Source: Sphingobium sp.
Lineage (GTDB): Bacteria > Pseudomonadota > Alphaproteobacteria > Sphingomonadales > Sphingomonadaceae
Direction: 5' to 3'
Assembly (NCBI GenBank): GCA_023266575.1
Contig: JAHFPV010000002.1
Location: forward strand, 372,001-436,000
DNA: 64,000 nucleotides
A model generated the notes under the pieces. That model was not told where the DNA came from. It saw only the letters and a program-made list of their open reading frames with translations, and made no database searches. The position numbers and the translations under genes were made by a program. Numbering within the stretch: position 1 is the stretch's first letter; each line of letters starts with the position of its first letter. Shown piece after piece: positions 24,866 through 33,623 of the stretch.

Positions 24866-26191
24866 TCAGCGCAGGCTGAGCATCAGGCCGGCCAGCGCGG
24901 CGCTCATGAGGTTGGCGAGGCTGCCGGCGACCAGTGCCTTGAGGCCGAGCTTGGCGATCATCGGGCGCTGGTTGGGGGCGAGGTTGCCGGTCACCGCCAT
25001 CTGGATCGCGATCGAGCTGAAATTGGCGAAGCCACATAGCGCGAAGGTGACGATGGCGATGCTGGCGGGGGATAGCGTCCCCTGCACCTGCCCCAGATTG
25101 ATATAGGCAACAAATTCATTCAGCACGACCTTGGTGCCGAACAGGCCGCCTGCGACCTGCGCTTCTTCCCATGGGATGTTGAGCAGATACATGACCGGCG
25201 AAAAGACATAGCCCAGCAGTTGCTGGAAGCTGAGCGTGGGATAACCGAACACGCCGCCGATGCCGCCCAATATGCCGTTCGCCAGCGCCACCAGCGCGAC
25301 GAAGGCCAGCACCATCGCGCCGACCGCGACGGCGAGCTTCACGCCGGTCTGCGCGCCTTGCGCGGCGGCCATGATCAGGTTGGCAGGCTTTTCCTCGTCA
25401 TGGCTGGCGACCGGCATGGGTTCGCCCGGCGTGCCTTCGGGCAACAGCGCGGCTGGCCCCGCCCCGCTGATCCGCGCTTCGGGCAGGTGAATGTCGGGAT
25501 CGTCACCCAGCGGCAATTCGCCCTGCACCGGCAGGCGCGTGTCGGGCATCATGATCTTGGCCATCAGCAGCCCGCCGGGCGCAGCCATGAAGCTGGCGGC
25601 GAGGAGATAGTCGATCTTGATCCCCATCGAGGCATAGGCGGCAAGGATGGTGCCCGCGACCCCGGCCATGCCACTGGTCATCACGGTGAACAGCTGCGGC
25701 GGGGTGAGACCCGCCAGATAGGGGCGGATGACGAGCGGGCTTTCGCTTTGCCCCACGAAGATGTTGGCAGCGGCGCACAGGCTTTCGACCTTCGACACGC
25801 CCGTCACCGCCTCGATCGCGCCGCCGACCCAGCGGACGATGAACTGCATCACCCCCAGATAATAGAGGATCGACACCAGGCTGGCGAAGAAGATGATGAC
25901 CGGCAGCGCGGCGATGGCAAAGCTGGCCCCGCCGATTTCAGGACTGGCGAGGGGTCCGAAGATGAAATTAGTGCCCGCCTGCGCATAGCCGAGCAGATTG
26001 GACACGCCTTTCGACATGCCCGCAATGACCGCGCGCCCGGCGGGGACATAGAGAACCAGCAGGGCAATGCCCGCCTGCAACAGGAAGGCCGCGCCCACGA
26101 CCCGCAGCCGGATGGCGCGGCGATCGGACGACAGGGCAATGGCGATGGCAAGGATGAGCAAGATGCCCGCAAGACCGATGAGAAGATGCAT
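24866..26191 (-). CDS. NupC/CNT family nucleoside transporter
   Basis: The 441-residue inner membrane protein follows the concentrative nucleoside transporter pattern with about ten membrane segments. Family motifs include NIFVGQSESPLVIRPYL, MTSGMAGVAGTILAAYA and, near the end, CGFANFSSIAIQMAVTGNLA. Such proteins import nucleosides with H+ or Na+. A hydrophilic loop of about 50 residues (MMPDTRLPVQGELPLGDD onward) lies in the middle. No nucleoside-catabolic genes are next to it. It is divergent from an MFS gene. Confidence 0.93.
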   Translation of the reverse strand: MHLLIGLAGILLILAIAIALSSDRRAIRLRVVGAAFLLQAGIALLVLYVPAGRAVIAGMSKGVSNLLGYAQAGTNFIFGPLASPEIGGASFAIAALPVIIFFASLVSILYYLGVMQFIVRWVGGAIEAVTGVSKVESLCAAANIFVGQSESPLVIRPYLAGLTPPQLFTVMTSGMAGVAGTILAAYASMGIKIDYLLAASFMAAPGGLLMAKIMMPDTRLPVQGELPLGDDPDIHLPEARISGAGPAALLPEGTPGEPMPVASHDEEKPANLIMAAAQGAQTGVKLAVAVGAMVLAFVALVALANGILGGIGGVFGYPTLSFQQLLGYVFSPVMYLLNIPWEEAQVAGGLFGTKVVLNEFVAYINLGQVQGTLSPASIAIVTFALCGFANFSSIAIQMAVTGNLAPNQRPMIAKLGLKALVAGSLANLMSAALAGLMLSLR

Positions 26192-26372
26192 GAAGGGCTT
26201 TCACGGGGAGGATGTTACGCGCGACTATATGAGCGGCGTGCGGGCATGGCGAGTCTGAGTTTAGGGATGCGTGATATGCCCGGTCACTGTCACAATATAA
26301 ATGAGATACTCTCGCTTTTCTGATCGGACGCGCTAGGCTGGGCGCAAGACAGAATCGGGTGAGGAGAGCGGG

Positions 26373-27602
26373 ATGACGCAGGCGGGGGCTTTGACGGCCG
26401 GGGCGGAGTGGCGGCGGTCGCCGGTGCTGCCGATCGCGGCGGGGCTGGGCTATGCCACCAGCGTCATCCATATTTACGGGCTTGGCCCCTATATCGAGCC
26501 GATCAGCCAGTCTTTCGGCTGGTCGCGGACGCAGACCACCATTGGCCTAACGCTGGCGACGTTGGTGCAGGCGCTGTTTTCCGTGCCGATCGGGCTGATG
26601 GTCGACCGGCAGGGGCCACGGCTGTTCGGGCTGGTGGGCGTACTGCTGACCTGTGGCGCCTTTGCAATGCTGGGGACGGCGAGTGGCGACAAGACGCAAT
26701 GGCTGATGCTGTGGAGCCTGCTGGCGCTGGCGACGCTGCCTGTGCAGGCGACGGTGTGGACGAGTGCGGTGGCGACCCGCTTTGCCGCGTCGCGCGGGCT
26801 GGCCTTTGCCGTGACCCTGTGCGGCGCATCGCTGGCCGCCGCGCTGTTTCCATTGCTGGGTAGCTGGCTGATCGGGCGATATGGCTGGCAAACAGCCGCG
26901 CCGATCCAGGCGGCGATCTGGGTGGGAATCGCCTTCCCGATGATCTTCCTCTTCTTTCGCGGCGCGCATGACCGGCGCGGCAAGGCGGCGGTGGCAGAGC
27001 GTCCAGTGCTGACCGGGGTGACATTGGGCGAAGGGTTGCGATCGTCCATCTATCACCGGCTGCTGCTGGCCAGCCTGCTCTTCACCTTCACGATCATCGC
27101 GCTGGTGGTGCATTTCGTGCCGATCCTGACCGACCGGGGGGCGGACCGGATGGCGGCGGCGGGGGTGGCGGCGCTGGTTGGGCTGTTTTCCGTCATCGGG
27201 CGGCTGGCGACCGGGCTGCTGCTTGACCGGTTTCGCGCGTCATTGGTGGGGGCGACCGTGTTCCTGCTGCCCGCGATCGGATGCCTGTTGCTGCTGACGG
27301 GCGGCGACAGCTGGATGGCGCAGGCGGCAGCGGCGGCGATGGTCGGGCTAACCCTCGGCGCGGAAGTGGACGTGATCGTCTATCTGACCACCCAGCATTT
27401 CGGCCTCAAAACCTTTGGCGGGCTTTATGGCGGGCTGTTGATGGCGCTGTCGGTCGGCACTGCGACCGGGCCGCTGGGCGCATCGGCGCTCTTCGATGCG
27501 ACGGGGGGCTATGGCCCGTTCTTGTGGCTGACCATCGCGCTGATGGCCGGGAGCAGTGTGACGCTGGCCAGCCTGCCCCGCCCGGCGTTCGCGCGGAGCT
27601 GA
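26373..27602 (+). CDS. MFS transporter
   Basis: The 409-residue protein has about 12 hydrophobic segments in two halves. The loop-2 signature of the major facilitator superfamily is present (GLMVDRQGPRLFG, with the second-half counterpart GRLATGLLLDRFRA). It resembles monocarboxylate/oxalate-type MFS members but the substrate cannot be read from sequence. It is preceded by a GGTGAGGAG ribosome binding site. It is convergent with a MarR-like regulator gene. Confidence 0.88.
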   Translation: MTQAGALTAGAEWRRSPVLPIAAGLGYATSVIHIYGLGPYIEPISQSFGWSRTQTTIGLTLATLVQALFSVPIGLMVDRQGPRLFGLVGVLLTCGAFAMLGTASGDKTQWLMLWSLLALATLPVQATVWTSAVATRFAASRGLAFAVTLCGASLAAALFPLLGSWLIGRYGWQTAAPIQAAIWVGIAFPMIFLFFRGAHDRRGKAAVAERPVLTGVTLGEGLRSSIYHRLLLASLLFTFTIIALVVHFVPILTDRGADRMAAAGVAALVGLFSVIGRLATGLLLDRFRASLVGATVFLLPAIGCLLLLTGGDSWMAQAAAAAMVGLTLGAEVDVIVYLTTQHFGLKTFGGLYGGLLMALSVGTATGPLGASALFDATGGYGPFLWLTIALMAGSSVTLASLPRPAFARS

Positions 27603-27611
27603 CCAGCAAGC

Positions 27612-28085
27612 TCAGGCGTCTGCCACAAAAGCGAGCGAGAACCAGGAGGACATGGCATCGACCGCCAGCGGCGAGAGGCAGATCGCGCGACGGCGGCGGC
27701 TGTTGGGGGATGTTTGATGCTCGTCCAGCAGGCCGCGCCGTTCCAGCACACCGACCTGGCCGACGATGACACTCATCGACAGGCGCGATTTTTCGCTCAG
27801 TTGCTCCAGCGTCAGCGCCCGCCCCTCCAGCCCCGCCTGATAAAGGAGGAGCAGCATGTCCCAGGCAGGATCGCTGAACAGATTTTGGCCGAGCAGGGTG
27901 GCACGCGCCCGCCGCGCTTCGATATAACGCGCGAGCGTGGCGAGCTGACCCCCGCCATCGCCATCCAGAACCGCCGCATCCTCCTGCCGCGCATGAACAT
28001 TGCTGAGGCAGCGTTGCAGCGCGACGATGAGGTCGGCCGCTTCCTGGCTGGGGACAATGCTCTCAGGCGGGATATGCGCGGTCAT
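27612..28085 (-). CDS. MarR-like winged-helix regulator
   Basis: This 157-residue protein has a C-terminal winged helix (about residues 85-140, LTLEQLSEKSRLSMSVIVGQVGVLERRGLLDE), preceded by a helical stretch ending in PAWDMLLLLYQAG, as in MarR proteins. The ATG at 28085 lies inside the upstream gene, overlapping it by 23 bases; a TTG at 28115 would add ten residues. It is the last gene of a run of small minus-strand genes and convergent with an MFS gene. The ligand and targets are unknown. Confidence 0.75.
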   Translation of the reverse strand: MTAHIPPESIVPSQEAADLIVALQRCLSNVHARQEDAAVLDGDGGGQLATLARYIEARRARATLLGQNLFSDPAWDMLLLLYQAGLEGRALTLEQLSEKSRLSMSVIVGQVGVLERRGLLDEHQTSPNSRRRRAICLSPLAVDAMSSWFSLAFVADA

Positions 28086-28482
28086 GGAGCGACTTTCGAT
28101 CAAGTTCGATGCCAATGATGGTGAAGAGCATCAGGGGAATGATCCAGACCGTGTTCAGCCCTTCGTAGATGCGGTCGGAAAAACTCTGGAGCAGCAGCGT
28201 CGCCACATGGGACAGCACCGTCATCAGCTGGCAGGCGGAGACCCAGACCGGCCAGTAACGGTGGCTTTGCAGCATCAACCACAGCATCGCGGCAAAAGTG
28301 CACAAATCGACCGTCATCAGCCAATATTGCGTCGCCTGCCACGATCCGGCGAGTTGGGCGGGAATGGTGAACAGCACCGCTGCCACCGAGATGACGACGA
28401 AGCGTCGCCCGTCCCGCCCGCCAAACGCCAGCGCAAAAGCGCAGGTTAAAAGCATCAGAAGCCAAAAAGAAGCCGCCAGCAT
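28063..28482 (-). CDS. Four-helix integral membrane protein, hypothetical
   Basis: The 139-residue protein has four predicted membrane helices, starting at MLAASFWLLMLLTCAFALAF, with short loops and a polar C-terminus (IELDRKSLHDRAYPA). No family is recognised. It overlaps the MarR-like gene by 23 bases, which suggests cotranscription and perhaps a shared function. It lies 63 bases after a small helical protein gene. Confidence 0.68.
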   Translation of the reverse strand: MLAASFWLLMLLTCAFALAFGGRDGRRFVVISVAAVLFTIPAQLAGSWQATQYWLMTVDLCTFAAMLWLMLQSHRYWPVWVSACQLMTVLSHVATLLLQSFSDRIYEGLNTVWIIPLMLFTIIGIELDRKSLHDRAYPA

Positions 28483-28545
28483 TTGATCACCGGTTGAGAG
28501 GGGGGAGAAATCAAACGTGTACCCAATGCCGACGGCTCCACCTGG

Positions 28546-28893
28546 TCAGGCGACCAGGGTCAGGTGGCGCTGCACATCGTCCTGCACGGGCGCGTCCATC
28601 CCCAACGGGCATCCAAAGGCCGTGACGGCATGTTGGCTCTGTTCGATACAGCGGGTCAGCAGCGCTGTCGCGCGGATCATGTCGCTGCGCCCTTCGATAA
28701 TCTTGGTCGCGCTTTCATGGATGCGCAGGATGATGCGCTGGCTTTCAGCGGCGGTGAGGCCGGAATCCTGGGCAGCGGTGAGAAAGGCGGTGGTCAGCTG
28801 CGCGGTGTCGACAAGCGCGACGTCCAGCGCGGCAAAAGCCTGCTTGGTCTGATCGGCGACGGCCTGGGTCTTTGCGGGATCAAGATTAAGCAC
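28546..28893 (-). CDS. Small helical hypothetical protein
   Basis: The 115-residue protein is predicted to be all alpha-helical (QAVADQTKQAFAALDVALVD and ILRIHESATKIIEGRSDMIR). It has no signal or membrane segment. The GTG start is supported by AAGGAG seven bases upstream. No domain is recognised. It lies between the LuxR-type gene and the membrane-protein/MarR pair, all on the minus strand. Confidence 0.65.
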   Translation of the reverse strand: MLNLDPAKTQAVADQTKQAFAALDVALVDTAQLTTAFLTAAQDSGLTAAESQRIILRIHESATKIIEGRSDMIRATALLTRCIEQSQHAVTAFGCPLGMDAPVQDDVQRHLTLVA

Positions 28894-28957
28894 AAGTCAT
28901 CTCCTTCGCACGACGCCATGCAGGCGGTGCGTTGTCAGCGTGGCAATGTAGGAAGGA

Positions 28958-29449
28958 TCAGGCCAGCGCCTTGAAAGCCCCGGCAATAAGCAGCAACAGA
29001 GTGACGACACCAACGCCGGTCAGAACGGCGGCGCGGATCATCGCCAATATGCGGCCATCGAAACTCAGTTCATTGATCGATCCCCCTAGCGGCGGGCCGA
29101 AGGCGAGGATGCGGCGCAGGAGCGTTTTGCGTTCCATCTGCTCATCCGGCCTATCCGGCTGAGCGATGGATGACGCAGGAGAGGCATCGGACGCAAGCCG
29201 CTGCGTTTGATGTATCAAAGGCTGATATGTGCCACTTTGGGCCTGTGGTTGATCGAACGAAACGAACAGGCGCGCGGCTTCCTTGCGGGACGGCACGCCG
29301 AACTTGCGCAAACTGGTGCGGACGCGCTGATCCACCGTATGCTCCGAGACGTGGAGCTGCCGCGCGATTTCCTTGGAATTGAAGCCCTGCGACACCAGCC
29401 GCAGGCACTGCTTTTCCCCCTCGCTCAAGGCTGGCAGGGTATCCGCCAC
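28958..29449 (-). CDS. LuxR-type regulator with a C-terminal membrane anchor
   Basis: This 163-residue protein starts with a LuxR/GerE helix-turn-helix (residues 8-64, LSEGEKQCLRLVSQGFNSKEIARQLHVSEHTVDQRVRTSL). A polar, Ser/Pro/Gln-rich linker follows, and a single hydrophobic helix (AAVLTGVGVVTLLLLIAGAF) closes the chain. There is no receiver or autoinducer-binding domain. The GTG start at 29449 has AGGAGGAGCG just upstream. A DNA-binding domain tethered by a C-terminal tail helix is unusual for this family. Signal and targets are unknown. Confidence 0.8.
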   Translation of the reverse strand: MADTLPALSEGEKQCLRLVSQGFNSKEIARQLHVSEHTVDQRVRTSLRKFGVPSRKEAARLFVSFDQPQAQSGTYQPLIHQTQRLASDASPASSIAQPDRPDEQMERKTLLRRILAFGPPLGGSINELSFDGRILAMIRAAVLTGVGVVTLLLLIAGAFKALA

Positions 29450-29621
29450 TCCATCGCTCCTCCTGCATGGACTCTTTGCCTAAGAACGAACCAAAGGCGT
29501 AAAAAGGCCCAGCCAACGCATATCACACCGTCAAGGTTGCGATTCGGTTTGCGTTGCGTCCTAAAGTGACACGACAGGGTGTTGATATGCAACGTAGTTA
29601 CGTAGGTAGCGGCCACGACGG

Positions 29622-29789
29622 TCAGGCAGTGGGCTTGCCGTCCTGTTTTGCCTTGTGCGCGGCCAGCAGGGCGTCGATCTCGACGATGCGCTGGCGCTGG
29701 ACCGTGTCCTTGGCCAGCCCCTTGAGGCGACATTCGGCCCACAGGGCGCGACGCTCGGAGGTCAGGGCTTTGAGATAGAGGTCGGCCAT
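29622..29789 (-). CDS. Small hypothetical protein (55 aa)
   Basis: The 55-residue protein MADLYLKALTSERRALWAEC... is helical and rich in Lys, Arg and Ala, with no signal peptide. The ATG at 29789 is chosen because the upstream extension is encoded by a palindromic repeat. No family is recognised. It lies between the LuxR-type gene and typA. Confidence 0.55.
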   Translation of the reverse strand: MADLYLKALTSERRALWAECRLKGLAKDTVQRQRIVEIDALLAAHKAKQDGKPTA

Positions 29790-29839
29790 GGGTCTGTCCT
29801 TGGAATGGGAAAAGGGCGGGAGCGTTGTGACGCCCCTGC

Positions 29840-29893
29840 CCCTCCACCACCGACTACGTCGGCGGTCCCCCTCCCCAGGCAAGCCTGGGGAGG
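29840..29893. repeat. Palindromic repeat downstream of typA
   Basis: One hairpin CCGAC-TAC-GTCGG (29850-29862) and one longer hairpin CTCCCCAGGC-AA-GCCTGGGGAG (29871-29892) occur side by side just after the typA stop. No T run follows, so termination is not assured. The same composition class (CCCCTCC / GGGGAGG) occurs at 9920-10010. Confidence 0.65.
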
Positions 29894-29900
29894 AATTATT

Positions 29901-31721
29901 TTAGGCCGCTTTCGAGCGGCTCATGCGCTTGCGCTCGTTCGGGTCGAGGTAACGCTTGCGCAGACGAATCGTCTTGGGCGTGACTTCGACCAGTTCATCG
30001 TCATCGATATAGGCGATGGCCTGTTCCAGCGTCAGCTTCCATGGCGGGGTCAGGCGAACGGCGTCGTCCTTGCCGCTGGCGCGGAAGTTGGTCAGCGCCT
30101 TGGACTTCATGGGGTTGACTTCCAGATCGTCGGGCTTGGCATTTTCGCCGATGATCATGCCTTCATAGAGCGCTTCGCCCACGCCCACCATCAGGATGCC
30201 GCGTTCTTCGAGCGGACCCAGCGCATAGGCATTGGCTTCGCCCGCGCCGTTGGAGATCAGGACGCCATTCTTGCGGCCTTCGATCTTGCCCTTGTGGGGG
30301 CCATATTTCTCGAACAGGCGGTTCATGATGCCGGTGCCGCGCGTGTCGGACAGGAATTCGCCATGATAGCCGATCAGGCCGCGCGAGGGGGCGGAGAAGG
30401 TGATGCGGGTCTTGCCGCCGCCCGACGGGCGCATGTCGGTCATTTCCGCCTTGCGCAGGTTCATCTTTTCGACAACCGTGCCGGAAAATTCATCATCGAC
30501 GTCGATCATGACGGTTTCATAAGGCTCGGTCTTGTTGCCGTCCTCATCCTCACCGAACAGCACGCGCGGGCGGCTGATCGACAGCTCGAAACCTTCGCGG
30601 CGCATGGTTTCGATGAGGACACCCAGCTGAAGCTCACCGCGACCGGCGACTTCGAAGCTGTCCTTGTCGGCGCTTTCAGTGACCTTAACGGCCACGTTCG
30701 ATTCGGCTTCGCGGGCCAGACGATCGCGGATCATGCGGCTCGTCACCTTGGTGCCTTCGCGGCCAGCCATCGGCGAATCATTCACGGCAAAGCGCATCGA
30801 GAGGGTTGGCGGATCGATCGGCTGGGCCTGGATCGGCACGGTGACCGACGTGTCGCAGATGGTGTTGGCGACGGTCGCGACCGCCAGACCGGCGAGTGAG
30901 ATGATGTCGCCAGCCTTGGCTTCATCGACAGGCACGCGATCGAGGCCATGGAACGCCATGATCTTGGACGCGCGGCCGGTTTCGATGACCTTGCCATCCA
31001 TGTCGAGCGCGTGGATCGCCTGGTTGACCTTCACCGAACCGCTGGTCACGCGACCGGTGAGGATGCGACCCAGGAAATTGTCACGATCAAGCAGCGTTAC
31101 CAGGAAGGTGAAAGGCACGCCATCGACTTCCACGGCGGGCGCAGGCACATGATCGACGATCTTCTGGAACAGCGGCTTCAACGTACCCGAACGCAGCGTG
31201 GGATCTTCATTGGCATAGCCGTTGCGGCCCGACGCGTAGAGGACGGGGAAGTCGAGCTGCTCGTCGGTCGCGTCGAGCGACACGAACAGGTCGAACACTT
31301 CGTCCAGCACTTCCTGAATACGCTCGTCGGGACGGTCGACCTTGTTGACGACGACGATGGGACGCAGGCCCAGCGCCAGCGCCTTGCCGGTCACGAACTT
31401 GGTCTGCGGCATCGCGCCTTCCGACGAATCGACCAGCAGGACGACGCCATCGACCATCGAGAGAATGCGCTCGACTTCGCCACCAAAGTCGGCGTGACCG
31501 GGCGTGTCGACGATGTTGATGCGGGTGCCTTCCCACTCGACCGAGGTCGGCTTGGCCAGGATGGTGATGCCGCGCTCTTTTTCAAGGTCGTTGCTGTCCA
31601 TCGCGCGCTCTTCGACGCGCTGATTGTCGCGGAAGGTGCCGGACTGGCGGAAAAGCTGATCGACGAGGGTGGTTTTGCCGTGATCGACGTGCGCGATGAT
31701 CGCGATATTACGCAGGGACAT
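29901..31721 (-). CDS. typA: Ribosome-associated GTPase BipA/TypA
   Basis: The 606-residue translational GTPase starts at [20 protein letters not shown]; residues before it lack family similarity. The GTPase motifs are AHVDHGKT (G1), [11 protein letters not shown] (G3) and NKVDRPD (G4). Domains II, III and V follow, ending in [19 protein letters not shown] as in TypA. It acts on the ribosome in stress response and assembly. It is downstream of, and in the same direction as, the radical SAM/peptide locus but separated by 159 bases. Confidence 0.96.
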   Translation of the reverse strand: MSLRNIAIIAHVDHGKTTLVDQLFRQSGTFRDNQRVEERAMDSNDLEKERGITILAKPTSVEWEGTRINIVDTPGHADFGGEVERILSMVDGVVLLVDSSEGAMPQTKFVTGKALALGLRPIVVVNKVDRPDERIQEVLDEVFDLFVSLDATDEQLDFPVLYASGRNGYANEDPTLRSGTLKPLFQKIVDHVPAPAVEVDGVPFTFLVTLLDRDNFLGRILTGRVTSGSVKVNQAIHALDMDGKVIETGRASKIMAFHGLDRVPVDEAKAGDIISLAGLAVATVANTICDTSVTVPIQAQPIDPPTLSMRFAVNDSPMAGREGTKVTSRMIRDRLAREAESNVAVKVTESADKDSFEVAGRGELQLGVLIETMRREGFELSISRPRVLFGEDEDGNKTEPYETVMIDVDDEFSGTVVEKMNLRKAEMTDMRPSGGGKTRITFSAPSRGLIGYHGEFLSDTRGTGIMNRLFEKYGPHKGKIEGRKNGVLISNGAGEANAYALGPLEERGILMVGVGEALYEGMIIGENAKPDDLEVNPMKSKALTNFRASGKDDAVRLTPPWKLTLEQAIAYIDDDELVEVTPKTIRLRKRYLDPNERKRMSRSKAA

Positions 31722-31880
31722 GTCTTGCCTTTGGGATATGGGCTCCCCTGGCCGACACGAGGTCACACAGAGGCTTCGGGCGCGCCCCTACAGGAATTGA
31801 TGCGCCGCGGCAAGGCTTGGGGGTTTGGCGTTGGGGGAAGTGATGCGGGGAGCGGGCGGCCGTCCCGCTCCCGCGCCGGA

Positions 31881-32102
31881 TCAATGATTGATGGTGATGA
31901 TGTTCGTCGACGCAACACTGCCGTCGAACCACGCCTTGCCGTCCGTCAGATCAAGATGCAGGCCCAGATCCTTGATCGCGGTGGCATCGTCAATATCGAC
32001 GCCCTGTTCCTTGAGCAGACCCAGAAAGCTGTTCATGAAGCGCACGCGCGCCGCAGGACTGGCTTGCAACTTGGTCGTCAGAGTAGCTCTTGCCGTACCC
32101 AT
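31881..32102 (-). CDS. Candidate RiPP precursor peptide
   Basis: The peptide is about 73 residues (75 if the first of two ATGs is used). The second ATG at 32102 is preferred because AGAGAGGA lies 8 bases upstream of it and only 2 upstream of the first. The N-terminal two-thirds is a helical leader-like region (TTKLQASPAARVRFMNSFLGLL). The C-terminal tail is AWFDGSVASTNIITINH, rich in Ser, Thr, Asn and beta-branched Ile and Val. There is no cysteine and no signal peptide. It lies 18 bases after a radical SAM gene in the same operon. A substrate role for that enzyme is inferred, not shown. Confidence 0.62.
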   Translation of the reverse strand: MGTARATLTTKLQASPAARVRFMNSFLGLLKEQGVDIDDATAIKDLGLHLDLTDGKAWFDGSVASTNIITINH

Positions 32103-32120
32103 ATCCATATTCCTCTCTGT

Positions 32121-33197
32121 TCAGCTGCAGTGTTCGAGCATGTTTCCGAAGAAGGCTGCAGCGCGTTCCTTCCCCAAAACCCCTTCGACCCGGTCCATTG
32201 TTTTGATGATTTCCTGCGTGCGGTAGGTTTCAAACACGGCCTGCACGCGGGCGGCGATCTGCGGTTTGCGAAGCACCGCATGGCATGTGCTGCACGCACC
32301 GGGATAATCCTCGAACTTCGGCATGTCGGCATGGAGCGCCGGATCGAGCCGTTCGATGATGTCGTAAAATTGCGGAAATCCCTCCCGCTTGATCACGCGC
32401 AGCAAAAGCGACGCCTCGATTCGCGCGCGGATCAGCGCCAATGGCTCGGTAAATGCATTGCCCATGACCAGGCCCGGCGTCGCCCGGTTGAAGGTCGAAC
32501 AGCAGGGATAGGTCTTGCCATCCCAGAATATGACAATGTCATGATGGACGCGCCGGTAGCAGGTTTTGACCTTCGGCCCCGTCAGCGCGGCATAATCGAC
32601 ATCCCATTTGGTTGCCCGGCCGGTCTTGGCCACGATCTTGTCGATCAGATGGACGTTGGGGACATCGACCAATTCCGGTACGAATTCGCGCAACGTGCCG
32701 CCGGGCGTGTCAAAGGTGCCGACGATGTAAACCGGAATGTCGTGTGCCGCGCAGGCATGGGCGGCCCGCGTCACCGCGTCCGGCGTGACGAATTCGGCGT
32801 GGGACGGGTCGCAACTGATGTTCATCCGGCGCAGGCCGCACGCCGCCATGCGCGCCGCCAAATCCCGTGCTTCCTCCCCGCTTTCGCCCCAGTAGCCCGA
32901 ACTCGCCACCGTGAAGGGCAAGCCGTGCAGCGCGCAACGGTCGATCATCGCCAGGAAATCGTCGCGATGCACCATGGGTTCGCCGCCGGTGAAGCCGACC
33001 GATGAAAAATGCTCGATGGCCGCGGCCTGGTCGATCAGGCTTAACGCCTGGTCGATCGGCATCCGTTCGCTACGACCGGGATGACAGCCATAACAACAGA
33101 AATCGCATGACAAAGGACATGTCATCGTCGTGTTGAGGACAAGAACATCCTTCTCAAGAATGGCGGACCATTCTCTCAAATCTTCATATTCTGACAA
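32121..33197 (-). CDS. Radical SAM protein with SPASM-like C-terminus
   Basis: The 358-residue enzyme has the SAM/[4Fe-4S] motif CPLSCDFC (Cys27, 31, 34) followed immediately by Cys35 and Cys38 (CCYGCHPG), and the SAM-binding GGEP at 71-74. The C-terminal part holds Cys213, Cys232-233, Cys302, Cys305 and Cys357, as in SPASM or twitch-type auxiliary clusters. The CxxxCxxCCxxC start recalls peptide-modifying enzymes such as YydG-type epimerases, but that is only a pattern likeness. A GGGGAGG at 33207-33213 supports the unusual TTG start. A small peptide gene follows at once, so a RiPP maturase is the likely role. Confidence 0.82.
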   Translation of the reverse strand: MSEYEDLREWSAILEKDVLVLNTTMTCPLSCDFCCYGCHPGRSERMPIDQALSLIDQAAAIEHFSSVGFTGGEPMVHRDDFLAMIDRCALHGLPFTVASSGYWGESGEEARDLAARMAACGLRRMNISCDPSHAEFVTPDAVTRAAHACAAHDIPVYIVGTFDTPGGTLREFVPELVDVPNVHLIDKIVAKTGRATKWDVDYAALTGPKVKTCYRRVHHDIVIFWDGKTYPCCSTFNRATPGLVMGNAFTEPLALIRARIEASLLLRVIKREGFPQFYDIIERLDPALHADMPKFEDYPGACSTCHAVLRKPQIAARVQAVFETYRTQEIIKTMDRVEGVLGKERAAAFFGNMLEHCS

Positions 33198-33623
33198 AAC
33201 CCTATCCTCCCCGACGAATATACGCGAAGATCAATCTGTTATGACGATTTTGGATTTTTTATGGAGCGACCACCGCCAGTATGTCGGCGACTCGAATATT
33301 AGCAGTATGGTCCTATGCCATCAATTTTAATGATAACTGTATTTGTATTAACCATAATTAACTGAACGAATATTGTCAGTCATGTTGACGTTTTGATCGT
33401 CAAGATGGTGCCAAATCAGCGCGTTAACCGATGATAGCCGCGCAGGATTTTTTCGTCCGGCCATCGCCGTGAGCGACAAAGCACCAAAGGAGCGCTGACC
33501 TGGCTTTTTGGTTCCGATGTCCCGATCCATTTGCATCGGGCGCGGGGCCGCGCCATATTTCGGGCCTGTTCCGCATTGAAGATGCAGTGTTATAGTCGCA
33601 TATAACAGCCGCAAGGAGATAGC
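33198..33623. other. 426-base AT-rich intergenic region between radical SAM gene and telA
   Basis: No credible gene is seen here. The first 170 bases are clearly AT-richer than the rest of the window and hold the radical SAM ribosome binding site (33207-33213). An inverted repeat TTGACG-N7-CGTCAA lies at 33385-33403. Another, GTTATA-N6-TATAAC, lies at 33589-33606, about 17 bases before the telA start codon. Promoters for both divergent units must lie here. The compositional change may mark acquired DNA. Confidence 0.6.
33589..33606. promoter_or_regulatory. Inverted repeat upstream of telA
   Basis: GTTATA at 33589-33594 and TATAAC at 33601-33606 are exact inverse copies with a 6-base spacer. 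Their end is 17 bases before the telA ATG, overlapping the likely promoter or leader region. It could be an operator; no regulator is identified. Confidence 0.4.

Noticed and set aside
31848-31872. GGGAGCGGG/CCCGCTCCC hairpin after the peptide gene as a terminator
   Set aside because: The stem is real, but no T run follows on the minus strand, so it is not called as a terminator.
33130-33330. 66-codon frame overlapping the radical SAM start
   Set aside because: It overlaps the enzyme gene and its promoter in antisense, has no convincing ribosome binding site and is low in coding character.
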